Below, piece by piece: positions 21,840-34,990 of a stretch of DNA of 64,000 nt. Numbering within the stretch: position 1 is the stretch's first letter; each line of letters starts with the position of its first letter. Source of the stretch: Sorex araneus (Eukaryota; Chordata; Mammalia; Eulipotyphla; Soricidae). Made by a program: the position numbers and the translations under genes. Where the stretch lies: assembly GCF_027595985.1 (NCBI RefSeq), contig NC_073305.1, positions 169,392,172 through 169,456,171 on the forward strand, given 5' to 3'. The notes below the pieces were generated by a model, which was not told the origin of the DNA, made no database searches, and was given only the letters and a program-made list of their open reading frames with translations.

Positions 21840-23035
21840 AATAGCTTAATACTTTTCATTGCTAACTCCACTTGGAATTCATTTATCTGTTGATGAACTT
21901 TTAAGTTGTTTGCAGTCTTTGATATCTAAAAATAAAATTTTATGAACATTCATATGGTTTTTGAATGGTGAGATGCTTTATTTATCTTGGGTAAATACCT
22001 AGGAATGACTGGTTCTTGAAGTTGGTTTATGTTTGACTTAAGAAATTGCCAAGGCCTTTTCCAAACATTCTCTGTTCCCATCTGCAGTTTAAGAGACTTC
22101 CTGTTTTAGTATATTTTTGCCAACACTTGGTGTGGTCAATATTTCCATTTTAACTATTGTAATAAGTGTTTAGTCAATCCAATTAGGATTTATCCCAAGT
22201 TCTTTAAGGATCATTTCGTATTCATATTATATGTCCTTATATCTTGTTTTGATATGTCTAAGTTGAAAGCTTTGGCCCATTTGAAAAGAATTGAGTTCTT
22301 TATTTTCTAAGTTGGAGAGATCATTATTAAATATATGAGTCACAAATATTTTCTTCCAAATTATGATTGTTTTTCATTCTTTTGATGATGTCTATTTTTT
22401 AATCTTATAAAAAATACTTTTCTGTGTCACTTCTATAAGGACTTAACCTGATAAGGATGATAACAATTTGTCTGTTAGAACTGTTAGTGCTTTAGATCTG
22501 ATGGTTATATCAATGATTTCCATCCTATGGTAAAGATCTTAATAAGATGAAACATACAATCACTGTATCACTGTCACTGTCATTCCATTGCTCATCGATT
22601 TGCTCCATTGTGAGACTTGTTGTTACTGTTTTTGGCATATTAAATACGTCACAGTTAGCTTGCCAGGTTCTGCCGTATGGGTGGGATACTCTCGGTAGCT
22701 TGATGGGCTCTCCGAGAGGGGTGGAGGAATCAACCTGGGTCGGCCGTGTGCAAGACAAATGCCCTACCCACTGTGCTATCGCTCCAGCCCCAAAATATAC
22801 AAATCCAAGTCAATTTTATATGTTTTCATATTTATATATACTTTTCCTAGCAATATTTATAAAAATATTAATCTTTTCCCACTAAGTTATGTTTAACCTT
22901 TGCTCAAATCACTTCTATACTTGTGTTGGTTATTTCTGGGTTATCTATTCTGATCCATTGGTATGAGTCATCTCTCTCCATACTACTGCCATTATACAAA
23001 AAAGATTAAAAGTCTGAGAATTCAAAATTCAAAAC
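21840..23035 (-). repeat. Old L1, antisense, interrupted by a SINE-B
   Basis: Antisense ORF2 words occur in order: ttgggtaaatacctaggaat, aaacattctctgttcccatc, ttgccaacacttggtgtgg, and after the SINE-B, ttatctattctgatccattgg. Frames are broken throughout. Confidence 0.7.
22560..22792 (-). mobile_element. SINE-B, antisense, within an old L1
   Basis: The plus strand starts with the tail (cactgtatcactgtcactgtc), shows tttggcatattaaatacgtc and ends in the head (gtgctatcgctccagcccc). Flanking words aacatacaa and aatatacaa suggest a 9-base target duplication with one change. Confidence 0.88.
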
Positions 23036-25265
23036 CTGGTCTTACAGGTTATTTTGAAAGTACTTGATGATATAGTAGAAAATAATGTTTCATCCAATAT
23101 TCTCTTAATTTGATAACTTATTATATACATGTATAGTAATAGAACCATATCTTTATGCCCCAGAAATTTTACAAGTTCAGATGGGGATAAAATCTAAAAT
23201 TTTGAAATGAAAGTTATAATATTTTCAAAATACTAGCATCTATGAATATAAAAAAATTATCTTCTGTCTTCAAAGGATCAGATACCTAATAATTACTCAT
23301 GGAGCAATCAGTTAGCTAAATGTCTTAAGGAAAAATGGCAAAGGGCAAATTGGAGAAGGAAGTAATGAGCCAATCATCAAAAGTGCTGTAAAATATACAT
23401 GGAATGTGGGTTGTCCTGAGATAAATATGTATCACATAAAAAATTAAGTTTAAAATGGATATAATTGTGCTGACATGTTAGAAATATAAATCCAGTTGAA
23501 ATGTAAATTTAGACTAAGGAACAAGTGAAATGAAAAAGGAAAAGAATGAGTCTATTTTAGTAACGTAGGTAAGATAAGACAATCTGAACTATTTAAGGTC
23601 TATAGAACCTAATTAAAGATAAATAGGATTTAAGAGCAGTTCTTAAGTAACTTGGCCTTGGTTATCAAATAGATAATAGTATTCAGTAGAATTGGAAATT
23701 GAAGTGAAATTTTGCAAGCCATATCAGAAAAGACACAGATTTAATTTGAGGATGTTCCGTTTAAAAACCTGAAGTCACACAGAAAATTTTGCACATCATT
23801 TTGGTACAGGAAAACTGTATGACACAAAAACAAACAATATAGTAAGTGAAGGAGGCAAACTTATCAGTTGTTTCTTTGATTATATTATTCCAAAAATAAA
23901 CAAGATAAGAGAGACATATTCTAAGGCCTGGAAAAATCTGAATTAATCGCTGCTCTCATCAGTTCATGTAGTTCTATGTTGATTTGTTAAGAAACAAATG
24001 CTATTTTAAAATGAGATTTTATTATTCTTGACTCGGTGGTTGTATTCAACAAGTCACAATAAACAATTTCAAAATGTGGCAGTATAAAAAAAGTACTTAC
24101 TTTCACAACTTTTCCAAGTATGTTTGGTGGTTTCCTCTTGGCAGATTTCCTGCTAACTCAGGGATTCAACTATAATATAAATTTTCTATCTTAGAAAAGT
24201 GTCTTCTGAGGGTGTCACATTACATGCTAGAACTGATGAGCAGGGGTAGGTCTAGAAGCAATTGTCGTCATCTCTGTCTACATTTGGTTGATGATAGACA
24301 TATGGTCATATCCCAGTGCAAAGGGGCTGGTCGATACAGACCCTGCTGATTTTATTATTTTCTTACATTAAGTCACTATGACACTTGACAATGAGAAATA
24401 AATTTCTGGTTGGTGTTCAAATAACAAAATGCAACACAAATGAATAGTTGAAATTAGTGGTCTAGGGTAGACTCTCAAAATTGAAGCATTTGTGATTGCA
24501 AAATAAGATCATTCCATCCTCTTCTATTCACTTAAACCCCTTTTTTAAATGCCAAAGATTTGCTTCATTCCTTTAGAGGAATTAATTACGTTAAAGATAA
24601 TACTTAGTACAACCTTTAACCTACAAGCAACCCTATAAGAATTCATCATCATAATTACAAAAGAGAATTTGTCAAATTGAAACAGACCTCCAAAAAATAT
24701 ATAATTCAGATGTCCCTGATTAACAAAATATCAAATGTTGTTTTATTATATATTGGAAAGGGAAAGACATTTTGGAAGTTGTTTAATAAATTAACATCAA
24801 GATAATAAGAAATCTCTTAAGTGTGCATAATATTTTATGTGTGTGTTGTCTTATTCATATTATGATTTCCCTAATATATTCTCCTTATTTTTGATAACAG
24901 TATTCAGATTTTCTATGAGGAGACACTATTCTTACCTACTTTCAAAATTTTACTTTTTTTAAGGAACTGATTCTATCTTCTACTTATGGGTAGACATATG
25001 ACCCATATGAGGCCAATCAATTATATATATCTAATTATTACATGTGATTTAGAAATAAAGAAGATATCCACGTCATACAAATTGAAACCATTTCACAGCA
25101 ATGATCAGCTTACTGCTGTTATAGTTAAAACCCCTCTTCTTCATTATGTTACCTGGATATAAGCTGGATGTTAAAGTCTATATTACTCTAGAAGATTGAT
25201 TATGCTTTAGAATTGGGTCAAACAGAAGAAAATAGCCAAATCCCAGAGTAACTGTCATAGTGTCA
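23035..25265. other. Long AT-rich interval, nothing secure
   Basis: About 2.2 kb with no gene recognised. A MIR-like stretch (caaccctataagaattcatc) near 24600-24680 is too weak to call. Confidence 0.4.
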
Positions 25266-25267
25266 TA

Positions 25268-25612
25268 GTCTGTTCTGGCTACTAAAGACTAAGTGATCTA
25301 TAATCAATAGAAACTTATTTTGCACAGTTCTGAATCTAGAAAGTACTCAATCAAGGTGCTGGTATACTCCCATGCTCAGTGAGAGTCAATTTCCTAGTTC
25401 ATAGATGTCATCTTCTTGGGAGTCCTTTCACGGGAGAGGAAATAAGTCTTCACTGGACTCTCTTTTATAAAGCCACGAAATATCACTCAGGAATTTTCTC
25501 CCACCTTCCTGACCCAATTACCAACCAAATAATCCACATCACAGCAGGTATCAGGTTTTCCCATATTTATTTGGGAAGAATATATTCAGTTGATTATAGT
25601 GATTCATCTGTA
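25268..25612 (+). repeat. Ancient mammalian interspersed repeat, family not named
   Basis: The order tctgttctggctactaaag, cacagttctgaatctagaaa, ttcctagttcatagatgtca, cttttataaagccacgaaat and cctgacccaattaccaacca matches a common old mammalian repeat I remember but cannot name with certainty. Its end recurs at 45545-45640. Confidence 0.55.
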
Positions 25613-25662
25613 CTGACATTTTTTATTTTTAATTTGACTTTTTAAAATTTGTTTTGAAAATA

Positions 25663-25829
25663 TATCTAGCTGTGCTCAGGGTGTATTTCTAACTCTGTGC
25701 TCAGGGATCACTCCTAAGGTGCTCAGCATTGGGGTGGGGTGGGGGTGGGAAACCAAATTTTGCACCGGAAGCACACCAGGGTTGGCCCCAGGCAAAGCTT
25801 CACTCTCAATACTATCAATTTGGGCCCCT
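25663..25829 (-). mobile_element. SINE-A, antisense
   Basis: The antisense body (ctgtgctcagggatcactcc) is followed by a G-rich patch and the head remnant ending tttgggcccc. Confidence 0.75.
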
Positions 25830-26251
25830 ATTGACATTGTTTAATCCAGAATCTCACCATGTTAATGCTTATTCTTGGATTTAACACCTAAGAGAGTCGA
25901 TACATTATTTATTTTTCCCCTTGCTGCCATATCAAATTGAGTATCTCTGATTTGTAACTGAAAAAAAAAATCCCCTGCTTTGGTTGTGCTGCTATTTTAA
26001 GCAATTTTATAGAAAAATAATCTGATGTTTATAGAGATTAAGCATTTTACTATAGCTTGGTCCACAAGGGAGAAATGAAAGCAAATTGACTGAAAGAGTA
26101 CTGTTTTAATTATATTTTTTACATAAGATTTTTTCTAACCTTAAAGCACCTCTATTTCTTTTCTATTATGATTTAAGAAAGGTTTTGTCAGAATAATTAC
26201 CACATGGTATCCATTTTAGCCTTTCTAATATTTATTAACAGTTGTTACATA

Positions 26252-26508
26252 ACAGAACGGGAGCACTAGCACAGCAGGTAGGGCGTTTTCCTTGCACAAT
26301 ACCGACCTGGCTTTGATTACTCCGCCCCTCTTGGGGAGCCCGGAAAGCTACCGAGAGTATCCCGCCCGCACTGCAGAGCCTGGCAAGCTACCCGTGGTGT
26401 ATTCAATATGCCAAAAACAGTAACAATAAGTCTCACAATGGAAACATTACTGGTGCCCACTTGGGCAAATCGATGAACAACGGAAAGACAGTGCTACAGT
26501 GCGACAGT
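26252..26508 (+). mobile_element. SINE-B, nearly full length
   Basis: The head (gcactagcacagcaggtagg) joins a body with gctaccgagagtatcccgcc and ccaaaaacagtaacaata, and a tail of acagtg repeats. The word gttacata occurs at 26244-26251 and 26509-26516, a probable target duplication. Confidence 0.92.
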
Positions 26509-26519
26509 GTTACATAGAA

Positions 26520-27495
26520 GTTTCTAATTAAGAATATGCATGTTGAGTAATTATTGAGAAATAAATGATAAATTTAGGCACTTTTTTAGTCATATAAAAG
26601 ATGCATCTCCTTCTAGCCTATATTGAAAGAACAGGTTGTTTTGTTTTGCTTTGTGTTTTACATTTGGGTCCCAAGACTGATTTAAAAATCAACAAAGAAG
26701 GCCTAAAATACTTGTGTGTGCCTTTTATGAAATCTAGTGGTTTTAGGGAAAAAAGCATGTATGTACTGTATACTTCAAAATAACTAAATAACAGTATTTT
26801 TAATGGGGAAAAAAGTCCCATTTTTTTCCTGGAACTGTGAATGGAAAACTCAACTGCATACCATTCCAATTCAAGGATCTGTAATCTTAGAGCATTGAAG
26901 AGTTCCCCTTCCAAGGAATGTTTCTCTGTGCGGTTTCTAAACCTCTTGACTTTTTGCAAAAATGTAGCATACCCTGGGAAACTTAAGAAAAATAACAATG
27001 TAGGGATATCATAGGTCTTATTAAGTTTTGCTGTCTTGTACTAGTTCTTCCATTTTTACCTATCACACTTAGTCATACTCTTGACTTCCTTTGCTTTTAT
27101 TTTCTCTCAGAACAAAGATCTTATAAGGTAGCTCTTTCTCTCACTTCAGGCATGAAAGTAACATCTGCGTGGATTCAGTTATAGGGGCTTGGAAAAAAAA
27201 AAAGCAAAACCCAATGTGGACAGTCAGTCATTAAGAACCCATCTTCTACTTTATTCTTTCAAAAGCTAAGAGTTATCATTTTAATCAAACTCTGGGGCAG
27301 TCTATATGGCGTTTGCCTGAGTAAGAGCATCTACTAATTGCCTGCTTTTTCCTGAGAACTCCTGTGAAAGAACAGCTCATACAGAGACAAACAGGGTAGA
27401 GAACAAAATTGTTCTGCCCTTTCTGCTGTGCCGAGGGTGATAATGAAACACAACAGAAAGCTGTCCTGGTAATGGTAGCACAGAGGTCATTGCAC
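26520..27495. other. Unassigned interval with a 126-codon open frame
   Basis: A minus-strand open frame at 26618-26998 is among the longest outside L1 ORF2. Its translation shows no domain, signal or motif I recognise, and base composition is like the flanks. It is probably a chance frame. Confidence 0.4.
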
Positions 27496-27499
27496 ACAG

Positions 27500-27680
27500 G
27501 GGCTAGGAAGTCTCGTCACTTTAACTCTCCGAACCTCAGTCTTTCTAGCTATAAAATAGAGATACTGGTTCCTCCCACAGGAGATGTGTGACTATTAGAG
27601 GTGACAGTGACAGGTTCTTTTAAATAGTATTGTTTGGTTCAGAGAAAAAGCCCTGTGACTCTCTTGGTGAATAAAAGTTA
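27500..27680 (+). repeat. MIR SINE relic
   Basis: Order: taactctccgaacctcagtc, tagctataaaatagagatac, ttagaggtgacagtgac. This matches the MIR core and 3' part. Confidence 0.55.
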
Positions 27681-28185
27681 CTATATAGAATCTAGCATCT
27701 GTTGTTTTTTAACTTTTCCTCTAACATAAGTAAAGGCAAATATACTTAAAATCCAAGAATGTTCATGCTGAAGTCACACAAAGAAATCACACAAATTAAA
27801 TTCATGTATAAAGGCAGAGTAATTACTGAAGAGTAATTATGTCAATAATTGTATTTGAGATTGTAAGTATACACATGTATATACAAATGCATGTACAGAG
27901 TTTGCGTTTTACTTTAGCCAACTGGTAAAACCAGATTTAAGATAAATTGTTCCCTCCTAAATAAAGATGTCAAAAGTCACTTCTGTAACACTAGTCCTCA
28001 TCTGATGACTCATATTTTGACTAACAGGGTTTCTTTATTCATTGGAGATGTTTTAATTACATTGTTACTCATTTTCACTTCAACCTAACATCTCAGGGTG
28101 GGATCAATCCTGTCCTTCCTTAACTCCCAGCCCTTAAAGCTAAATTGAAATGCCAACCAAAAGGAAAAATCAATAGAAAGTTGAT

Positions 28186-28362
28186 GGGATCAGAGCGATA
28201 GTACAGCGGGTAGGGCGTTTGCCTTGCACACAGCCAAACTGGGTTCAATCCTTGTATCCCATATGGTCCCCAGTGCCCTGCCAGGGGTAATTCTTGAGTG
28301 GTCCTGAGTCAGGAGGAACCCCTGAGCATTGCTGGCTACAACCCCCAAAGAAAAAAAAAAAG
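28186..28362 (+). mobile_element. SINE-A
   Basis: Complete copy with head (agcgatagtacagcgggtag), body and A tail. Flanks caatagaaagt and caattgaaagt look like an aged target duplication. Confidence 0.92.
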
Positions 28363-28439
28363 ACAATTGAAAGTAAATAAAACTTGTTAGGTTATCCACC
28401 ACTTTACCTCCATTCCTTGGTCCTTTCTTTCTAGTCTAT

Positions 28440-28660
28440 TTCTCCTAACCTTCTCCTTAATCTTACCCAGACACCATCGCAACCCCTCTACCACAATCTA
28501 CTCCCAAGAGTCTAGAGTCTTCAGCTGGAATCTCAGTTGGCCACTCCTCTCTGACTCTTCTAAAGACTCTCCAATTCCAAAATGATCACTACCCATTTTT
28601 TCCAGTTTCCTTTCTCATCAAACTCACATTCTCTCCAATCTGCTGATCTCAGAGAGGTAT
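28440..28660 (+). repeat. Possible L2 fragment
   Basis: The pattern cccctctaccacaatctact then ggccactcctctctgactct is like the late RT region of L2 in sense orientation. Weak. Confidence 0.3.
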
Positions 28661-29159
28661 AAACAAAAAAACCCAACTAATCAAACCTAAAGTGTAAATA
28701 ACTTCTTTTTCCCTTCTGGGGTTTTGTTTTTAAAGCATGTTAACCCATATTCATCTATGATTAGTGAAACCCCATGGATTTGAATGTGTTTGGGGCTTTG
28801 GGGTAGCTATCAATAGGTACAGATGTCATTTTTTTACTGGCATCTCATACGTGAGGTCTCTTCCCTGTTTGGCTGGACTGATCTCCAGAGACCCCTCCCA
28901 TAGCTCCTGATAAAAGTCACTGCTTAGGGATTAACATTCCCATTTGGCTGCCATCTCAAGCTTGATAGCAAGAATACCGCTTTGTTCATGGAGCATGGAA
29001 GTGGTTTGCACTATTCTGCTGATTGGCATGAAACCACAAGGAAATTAAATTTTTCATTCATGTTTGCATAGATACACACACACACATACCAGCAGCACTT
29101 TATCCTCTCTCAGGAGCAAATATAATGACATTTTATGCTTTTTCATCCTTCTGGTTTTA

Positions 29160-29299
29160 CTTGGATTTTGGTCCACACCCAGCTCTGTACTCAGGGTTCA
29201 TTCCTGGTGGTGACTGATGGACCTATGGTGCCAGGGATCAAACCTGGGCCAGCTGCAAGCAAGACAAGTGCCTTACCCACTCTAGTATCTCACTAGCAC
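29160..29299 (-). mobile_element. SINE-A, diverged, antisense
   Basis: Contains ctctgtactcagggttcatt, a B-box part (gccagggatcaaacctgggc) and head gcaagacaagtgccttacccac. Confidence 0.75.
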
Positions 29300-29329
29300 A
29301 TCTTTCTGATCTTTAAGACAGAAAATATT

Positions 29330-29505
29330 GGGGCCAGCCTGATAGTACAGTGGGTAGAGCACTTGCCTTGCATGAGGTTAACCTATGTTTGATCCCTGGC
29401 ATCACATATAATATCCTGAGCTCCACTGGGAATGCTCTCTGAGAGCAGAGTCAGGAGTAAGACCTATGCAACACAGGGTTTGTCCTCCTCCCTACCAAAG
29501 AAAAA
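29330..29505 (+). mobile_element. SINE-A, diverged
   Basis: Head cctgatagtacagtgggtag, body catcacatataatatcctgagc and a short tail. It lies back to back with the following SINE-B. Confidence 0.85.
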
Positions 29506-29507
29506 TA

Positions 29508-29752
29508 GCACTGTAGCACTGTAATCCCATTTTTCGACGATTTGCTCGAGCAGGCACCAGTAATGACTCCATTGTGGGAATTGTTACTGTTTTTGGCATA
29601 TTGAATACACCACGGATAGTTTGCCAGTCTCTGTTGTGCGGGCAGGATACTCTCAGTAGCTTGCTGGGCTGTCCAAAAGAGGTGGAGGAATTGAACCCAG
29701 GTTGGCCATGTGCAAAGCAAATACCCTACCTGCTGTGCTACCACTCCAGCCC
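29508..29752 (-). mobile_element. SINE-B, antisense
   Basis: Starts with the tail (gcactgtagcactgtaatcc), includes ttactgtttttggcatattg and ends with the head (tgctgtgctaccactccagc). Its insertion point is at the 3' tail of the preceding SINE-A. Confidence 0.92.
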
Positions 29753-29759
29753 AAATAAA

Positions 29760-30700
29760 TAAGTAAAACAAAATATTCAGTTAAGACTAGGGTCGAGTTA
29801 AATCTTGAATTGTCAGTTGACAAGCATAGATGTTGCAAACTCCATATTCTCCGACATTTGATCGGCCTGTTTTGAGGACAATGAGTTATTTGTCTACATT
29901 TTATCATTTTTGGTAAACATCTAAAGCCATAGAGATTAATTTAGTGTAGTAGTCATAGATTATTGCAACATACTACTTTTGTTAATGGCTGCATAAATGT
30001 AACATAAATTATTGAGAGAAATGAATTTCATTTATGTTTATTTGCTGTTTTTTATTTTTGATTTGTGCCACTTTCTACATTTTGAGTCAGGAAAAAAAAA
30101 GTGTTCTAGAGACATATATTCTCTGATGAAGGCAGCAACAAATATACATAGTATACTTAAGAAGTAAAAGGAAGTTGGCATTTCTAAGTTGATTAGTTGA
30201 AAAAATATCTATAAGGCAGGCTTTGAAAAATAAACTAAATTTCTTCAATACACTTACCCCCTCTTATGCCTCTACTAACTACTAAAATATTCCGATAGTC
30301 AATCCACTAATTAACTTTAATTGACACATTCTCTTATTGGTTCTAAAATATTGGGGTTCCCAGAATCTTCTGTTCTCATTATTTTTCCAGAATTATCAAA
30401 GTAGAGGCCCATCAGCTGGATACAGTTCAGGTTTGGGTAGACAATGTTTAAGAAATAGTATTTAAATTCTGAAAATTTTACTGATCATTTGGATTTCTTA
30501 GGCTATTTGGAAAAATGGAAATATATAAAAATAGTACACTGATATTATACATATTAATGATTAGATTGAACAGTTGAGTCTGCTCTGCAGAGATTGCTCA
30601 TTTGTTTTCCAGTTGTATAGAACTCATAATTTCATACTGCTGTAAGTCTCTGATGCATCTACTTAATTCATTCAAATGAGTATATATTTCCTGCCATTCT
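29760..30700. other. Unassigned AT-rich interval
   Basis: No feature recognised. Confidence 0.4.
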
Positions 30701-30960
30701 TCATATATTCACCTATGTAATCTCATCCTTTGTGATTTTAAGTATCTCACTCTAAAGTTTTAACCCAGAACATATTTTTCAACACACTATCTCACATACT
30801 TCCATTTTTCAACACATTATCTCACATACTTCCATCTTCAGCAATATTATAGACTCCTCAATCTCAGCACGTCCAAAATGAAATACAGCATTTTTTTTCA
30901 TCAGTCACTAAATTTGCTCCTTCTTGGTCCACATATTGTAAATATTATCACTATCTATGA
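30700..30960 (+). repeat. Possible L2 fragment with a 32-base tandem duplication
   Basis: The word caatctcagcacgtccaaaa resembles the L2 RT region. At 30775-30838 the sequence tttttcaacacactatctca with its continuation to cttccat is repeated in tandem with one change. Confidence 0.35.
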
Positions 30961-31870
30961 TGATCAATTTTTTGTCAACTATTTTAGAAAGGTAACCTAG
31001 TTATTCAAATAAACACTAACTTGGGTGTTAGGAAGATATTTTGTCAATTTGGTTAACATTTCAGTTGATTTCAAGTAAAGGAGATATATCTAATCTGCTT
31101 AGTGGGCCTCATCTAATACGTTGAAAAATATTAGAAGAAAAACTGAGGCTTTCTTGGAAAAAAGTGGTTTCAAGGGAGCAGCAGCAGTAGCAGTGGCAGC
31201 TACTGGATGAGAATTGTCTGTCTGACAACCTGTGCTATATGCACTTCAGACTTGTCAGCACCCACAATCCCAGTTTGGCTTCTCTGGAGAACCTGAGTGA
31301 TAACCCATTCATTAGACCTTTATGTTTAGAAGTTAAGAGATTTCCGCAGCACTTTCTCTTCTAATGGCTTTTATCTCATCATGCCCTTTCAAAACACTCT
31401 TCAAAATAATTATCATATCTGATCTTATAATTCCTAACTTAGATATAGTATCTGTTGCTTAGAGACCACAGTCCTAACTCCCACACAGAGTACATATGGT
31501 TGCTCATGTTCTGATCTCTATTCCCCCCATCTCGTTTCCTTCTGCGCAGCCCAGATAGAGAAATAACTTCCATATTTTTGAAGGTGCTTTCCTATTTTGC
31601 TCTGTTCACATCCGCTGTTCCTACAACCCCAGACACCTTTCATTATAGATCACCTGAACCTTTTCATCCTCCCCTTCCCCAACAGAATTGGTTAATATTT
31701 CTTTCATAACCCAGCCTTGTTTGCATATTTCATCCAAACACAGCCATAATATAGAAATCTATTTCATTTGTTCATTTGTACATCTTCTGTTAAACTATTA
31801 GGCTTAATTTCAATCCAATCCAATTCAGTGGATACTTCTGGAATGGACTTTAAAGATTCCACATTTCATC
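30960..31870. other. Unassigned interval
   Basis: Nothing secure. A small AGC/GCAGTG cluster lies at 31178-31200. Confidence 0.4.
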
Positions 31871-31881
31871 CCTTCTTTCTT

Positions 31882-32127
31882 GTCACTGTCACTGTCATCC
31901 CATTGCTCATCGATTTGCTCAAGTGGGCACCAGTAATGTCTCCATCTTGAGACTTGTTGTTACTGTTTTTGGCATATCCAATATGCCACAGGTAGCTTGC
32001 CAGGCTCTGCCATGTGGACAAGATACTCTCGGTACCTTGTCAGGCTCTCCGAGAGGGGCAGAGGAATTAAACTCAGGTCTGCCACTTGCAAGGCAAATGC
32101 TCTACCGATGTGCTATCACTCCAGCCT
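31882..32127 (-). mobile_element. SINE-B, antisense, with target duplication
   Basis: Full-length copy: tail (tcactgtcactgtcatccca), body and head (gatgtgctatcactccagcc). Perfect 10-base duplications cttctttctt lie at 31872-31881 and 32128-32137. Confidence 0.95.
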
Positions 32128-32239
32128 CTTCTTTCTTAATAAAATCTAATTAGGTACATGATCACCTAGGGGAAAAATACATTTTATTCTCTTTTACAAG
32201 TTGGAGTGACAAATAACCAGGGAGACTGTCACATATCAT

Positions 32240-33190
32240 AAAGAATAAAAGCTACCAGAGTTGGCAGGGAAGTAGGGGGTAAAGGACCTTCACTTACTGC
32301 GATGGGAATGCTGACTGGTCCAGCATTTTTGGGAAGACAATAAGGACATTTCTCAAAAAACTGAGAATTGAGCATCCAGATAACTCAATAATACTTATTC
32401 TTTGGCATCTGTCCCAAAGTACAAAAAAAATTCTATCCAGAAAATACCTTTGCACTCACATGTTTATTGCAGCACTATTCACAATAGCCAAAATCTGGAA
32501 ACAAACAGGTGTCCAAGAAAAGATGATTAGATAAAGAAACTATTATATATATATGTGTGTGTATGCATATATAATGGAATACTACCATGTATATATAATG
32601 GAATTCTACTCAGATATAAAAAACATGAAATCACAGAATTTGCTGCCACATAGATGGATCTAGATAATATTGTGCTGAGAAAAACTAATCAGAAGGAGGG
32701 GGACAGACACAAGAATGATTTCTCTCATGTGTGAGATAGAAACAAAACAGTTGTTTAACTTCTTATAGTTTGTTTAACAAAGTATAAGAAAAAGGACTGG
32801 AGCAATAGCAAGGTGGGTAGGGTGTCTGCCTTGCACGCGGCCAACCCAAGTTCGAATCCCAGCATCCCATATGGTCCCCTGAGCTCTGCCAGGAGTAATT
32901 CCTGAGTGCAGAGCCAGGAGTAACTCTTGTGCATTGCCAGGTGTGACCCAAAAAGCAAAAAATAAAATAAAATAAAATAAAACAAAGTATAAGAAAATAC
33001 CCAAAAGCAACAGAAACTGAGAACTGGTCTTTAATAGGAAGTTTATAGTAGTTGGGGGAAGGGCAGGTTGGGGGCACACTGGGAAAGTGCTGAACCCCTT
33101 GAGAAAGGGTGCGGGTGCTAGAATCTGTTATGTATGAAACCGTATCATTAACAGTATTGTAAACCATCTAAACTAAAACCAAAACAACAA
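32240..33190 (+). repeat. Older L1 3' end, interrupted by a SINE-A
   Basis: ORF2 end words occur in order: cgatgggaatgctgactggt, tgtttattgcagcactattc, aatagccaaaatctggaaac, ctgccacatagatggatct. The 3' UTR with a G-rich patch (33050-33085) follows the SINE. A duplicated atataatggaat segment lies at 32568-32605. Confidence 0.8.
32793..32980 (+). mobile_element. SINE-A with target duplication
   Basis: Near-complete copy with a tail of aaaat repeats. Perfect duplication aacaaagtataagaaaa at 32776-32792 and 32981-32997 (17 bases). It sits in the 3' UTR of an older L1. Confidence 0.95.
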
Positions 33191-33194
33191 CAAA

Positions 33195-34990
33195 ATAAAT
33201 TGGTGTGACTATATGATTGAGAGCTGAAATAAAAGGGCTTAAATAAAAGTATCTCCAAAGATTTATCTATTCCTTCTATCAAAGGCAACTATAATGTTTT
33301 TCTTTTTTGTCTCTTCTTCCCTTCTTTCACCCTATTTTTTGGCACATGAATATGATCATTGAAATTCTTTCTTGGTTCTCGAGGTCAAAGTTACTAACAT
33401 TTGGCTTGTTCATGTGGAAAGCTTCAAGGAGCCTAGGTCCTTGAGGACTTTGTGAAAGAAAGTCACTCACTTATACTAGCCCTAGATCACTTCTGTCCCA
33501 GCTAGCTCACTTTTGCACTTTTACTTGGGAAATAAATGATCTTCCACTAGAGTTCCAGAGAAAATAGTTCTATTGCTCAAAGCAAAATTTAATGCTAATG
33601 AATAATAGCTAAGGCCATTTCTTCACTAGGCATTCTTTTTTAATCTTTCAAGTCAACTATGATGCATAGAGTTGTTGGAATATCCAAGTCTGGAAGAACT
33701 AATAATATGAGAAGTGATGGGATTTTAGTTGTGCTTGGGTTTTTGGAACATGGGTCCAACATTTGCTTCTAGTCTTCTGTTGTTTAAATAGGGTATGTTT
33801 TGTGATTTAACCTACGGACTTTGACTTAGTTCAGCACTGGTCCCTGGAGAATTACAACCTTGACACATTCTGCTCCACTTGGCCAGTATTTAACTCAACG
33901 GGTCAGCTCCATCTCCTACAAACAGGGTAAGTTAGCTAAATAGACAGGAGGAAGAAGTAGCTAGGTTAGAGTCAAGATAGATGGAAGGCTGTGAGTTAGT
34001 GGGAAAAGCTCAAGCACAGAGCAAAAAGTTTGACCCATAGGTTGTGCATGAAGATAGTAAAACTGAGAGACAAATTCACCGAATTATTGCTTGGGAGATC
34101 TTATTTATTTTTTCAAAGAACATACCTCGACTAATTATGATATTCTGTGACACTTTTCTAACATGTCTGAAGGAAATAGATATTTTGATGCTCTCTTATG
34201 GAAATAATAGATGGAAAAATTTTAGGAGGGCAATTTGACAAATCTTTTAAATATTTCAAACCTGCATTTACCATGAGTCAAGGATTTTAGGTCTTGGATT
34301 TTTTTTCTCTCTCTCACGAAGGAAAAGGGATGCGCAGAAACACTGGAAACATCTGTTTTTGTTATTTAATAATGTTCAGGATGTCCTACTTACACAATAA
34401 AACAAACACACCCAGTCTCACATAGCTACTCTATTCCTAATGGTAGCAAGAATTAAATTCAACAAGAAATATTTAAAACCCACATGAAGAAAACTGCACA
34501 ATCTTAATGAATGAAGAAAACTGCACAATCTTAACGAAGTTTATAAGTGGACTAAAACTATCTCTCTTAGATAATTTTATTTTTCTTCTTACTTGATTGT
34601 TTAAAATTAGAATTCCGTAAGATTTTGGGAAATACAGTGAATAAGTAATGTAAATCAGCAATACTAATTTAAATGTAGTGATGGAAAGGTAAAAATCCAC
34701 ATCACTGAATACCTGAAAGATTAAATAATAATTTGAGGAAAAAGTGAGAGTCAAAGAAAAAAATGCATTTTTTTCAAAGATTTCACACACAGACCTATAG
34801 TCCAGGTACTTTAAATATACAAATAGATTATGAAGGTAAATAATAGAAACATTAAAAACATAGAAGAATATTTCTTACAATGATTATTTTGAGTCTCAGT
34901 AAAAGTACAAGTACTACAAAAAGGAAAAAAATGATTACATTAAATCAAATACTTAAAGATTATAGACAACTATATAGTAGACCAAGAGAA
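33195..34990. other. Unassigned interval
   Basis: About 1.8 kb, no gene seen. A stretch near 34215-34300 may be old L1. A tandem duplication of about 33 bases (gaagaaaactgcacaatctt core) lies at 34485-34540. Confidence 0.4.

Noticed and set aside
24540-24680. MIR-type repeat
   Set aside because: Only a short word (caaccctataag) fits and the rest does not.
26618-26998. 126-codon minus-strand open frame as a host gene
   Set aside because: No recognisable domain, no supporting splice or promoter context, and a length possible by chance in 64 kb.
30775-30838. Two-unit repeat as a CRISPR-like array
   Set aside because: Only two adjacent units without spacers, in mammalian DNA.
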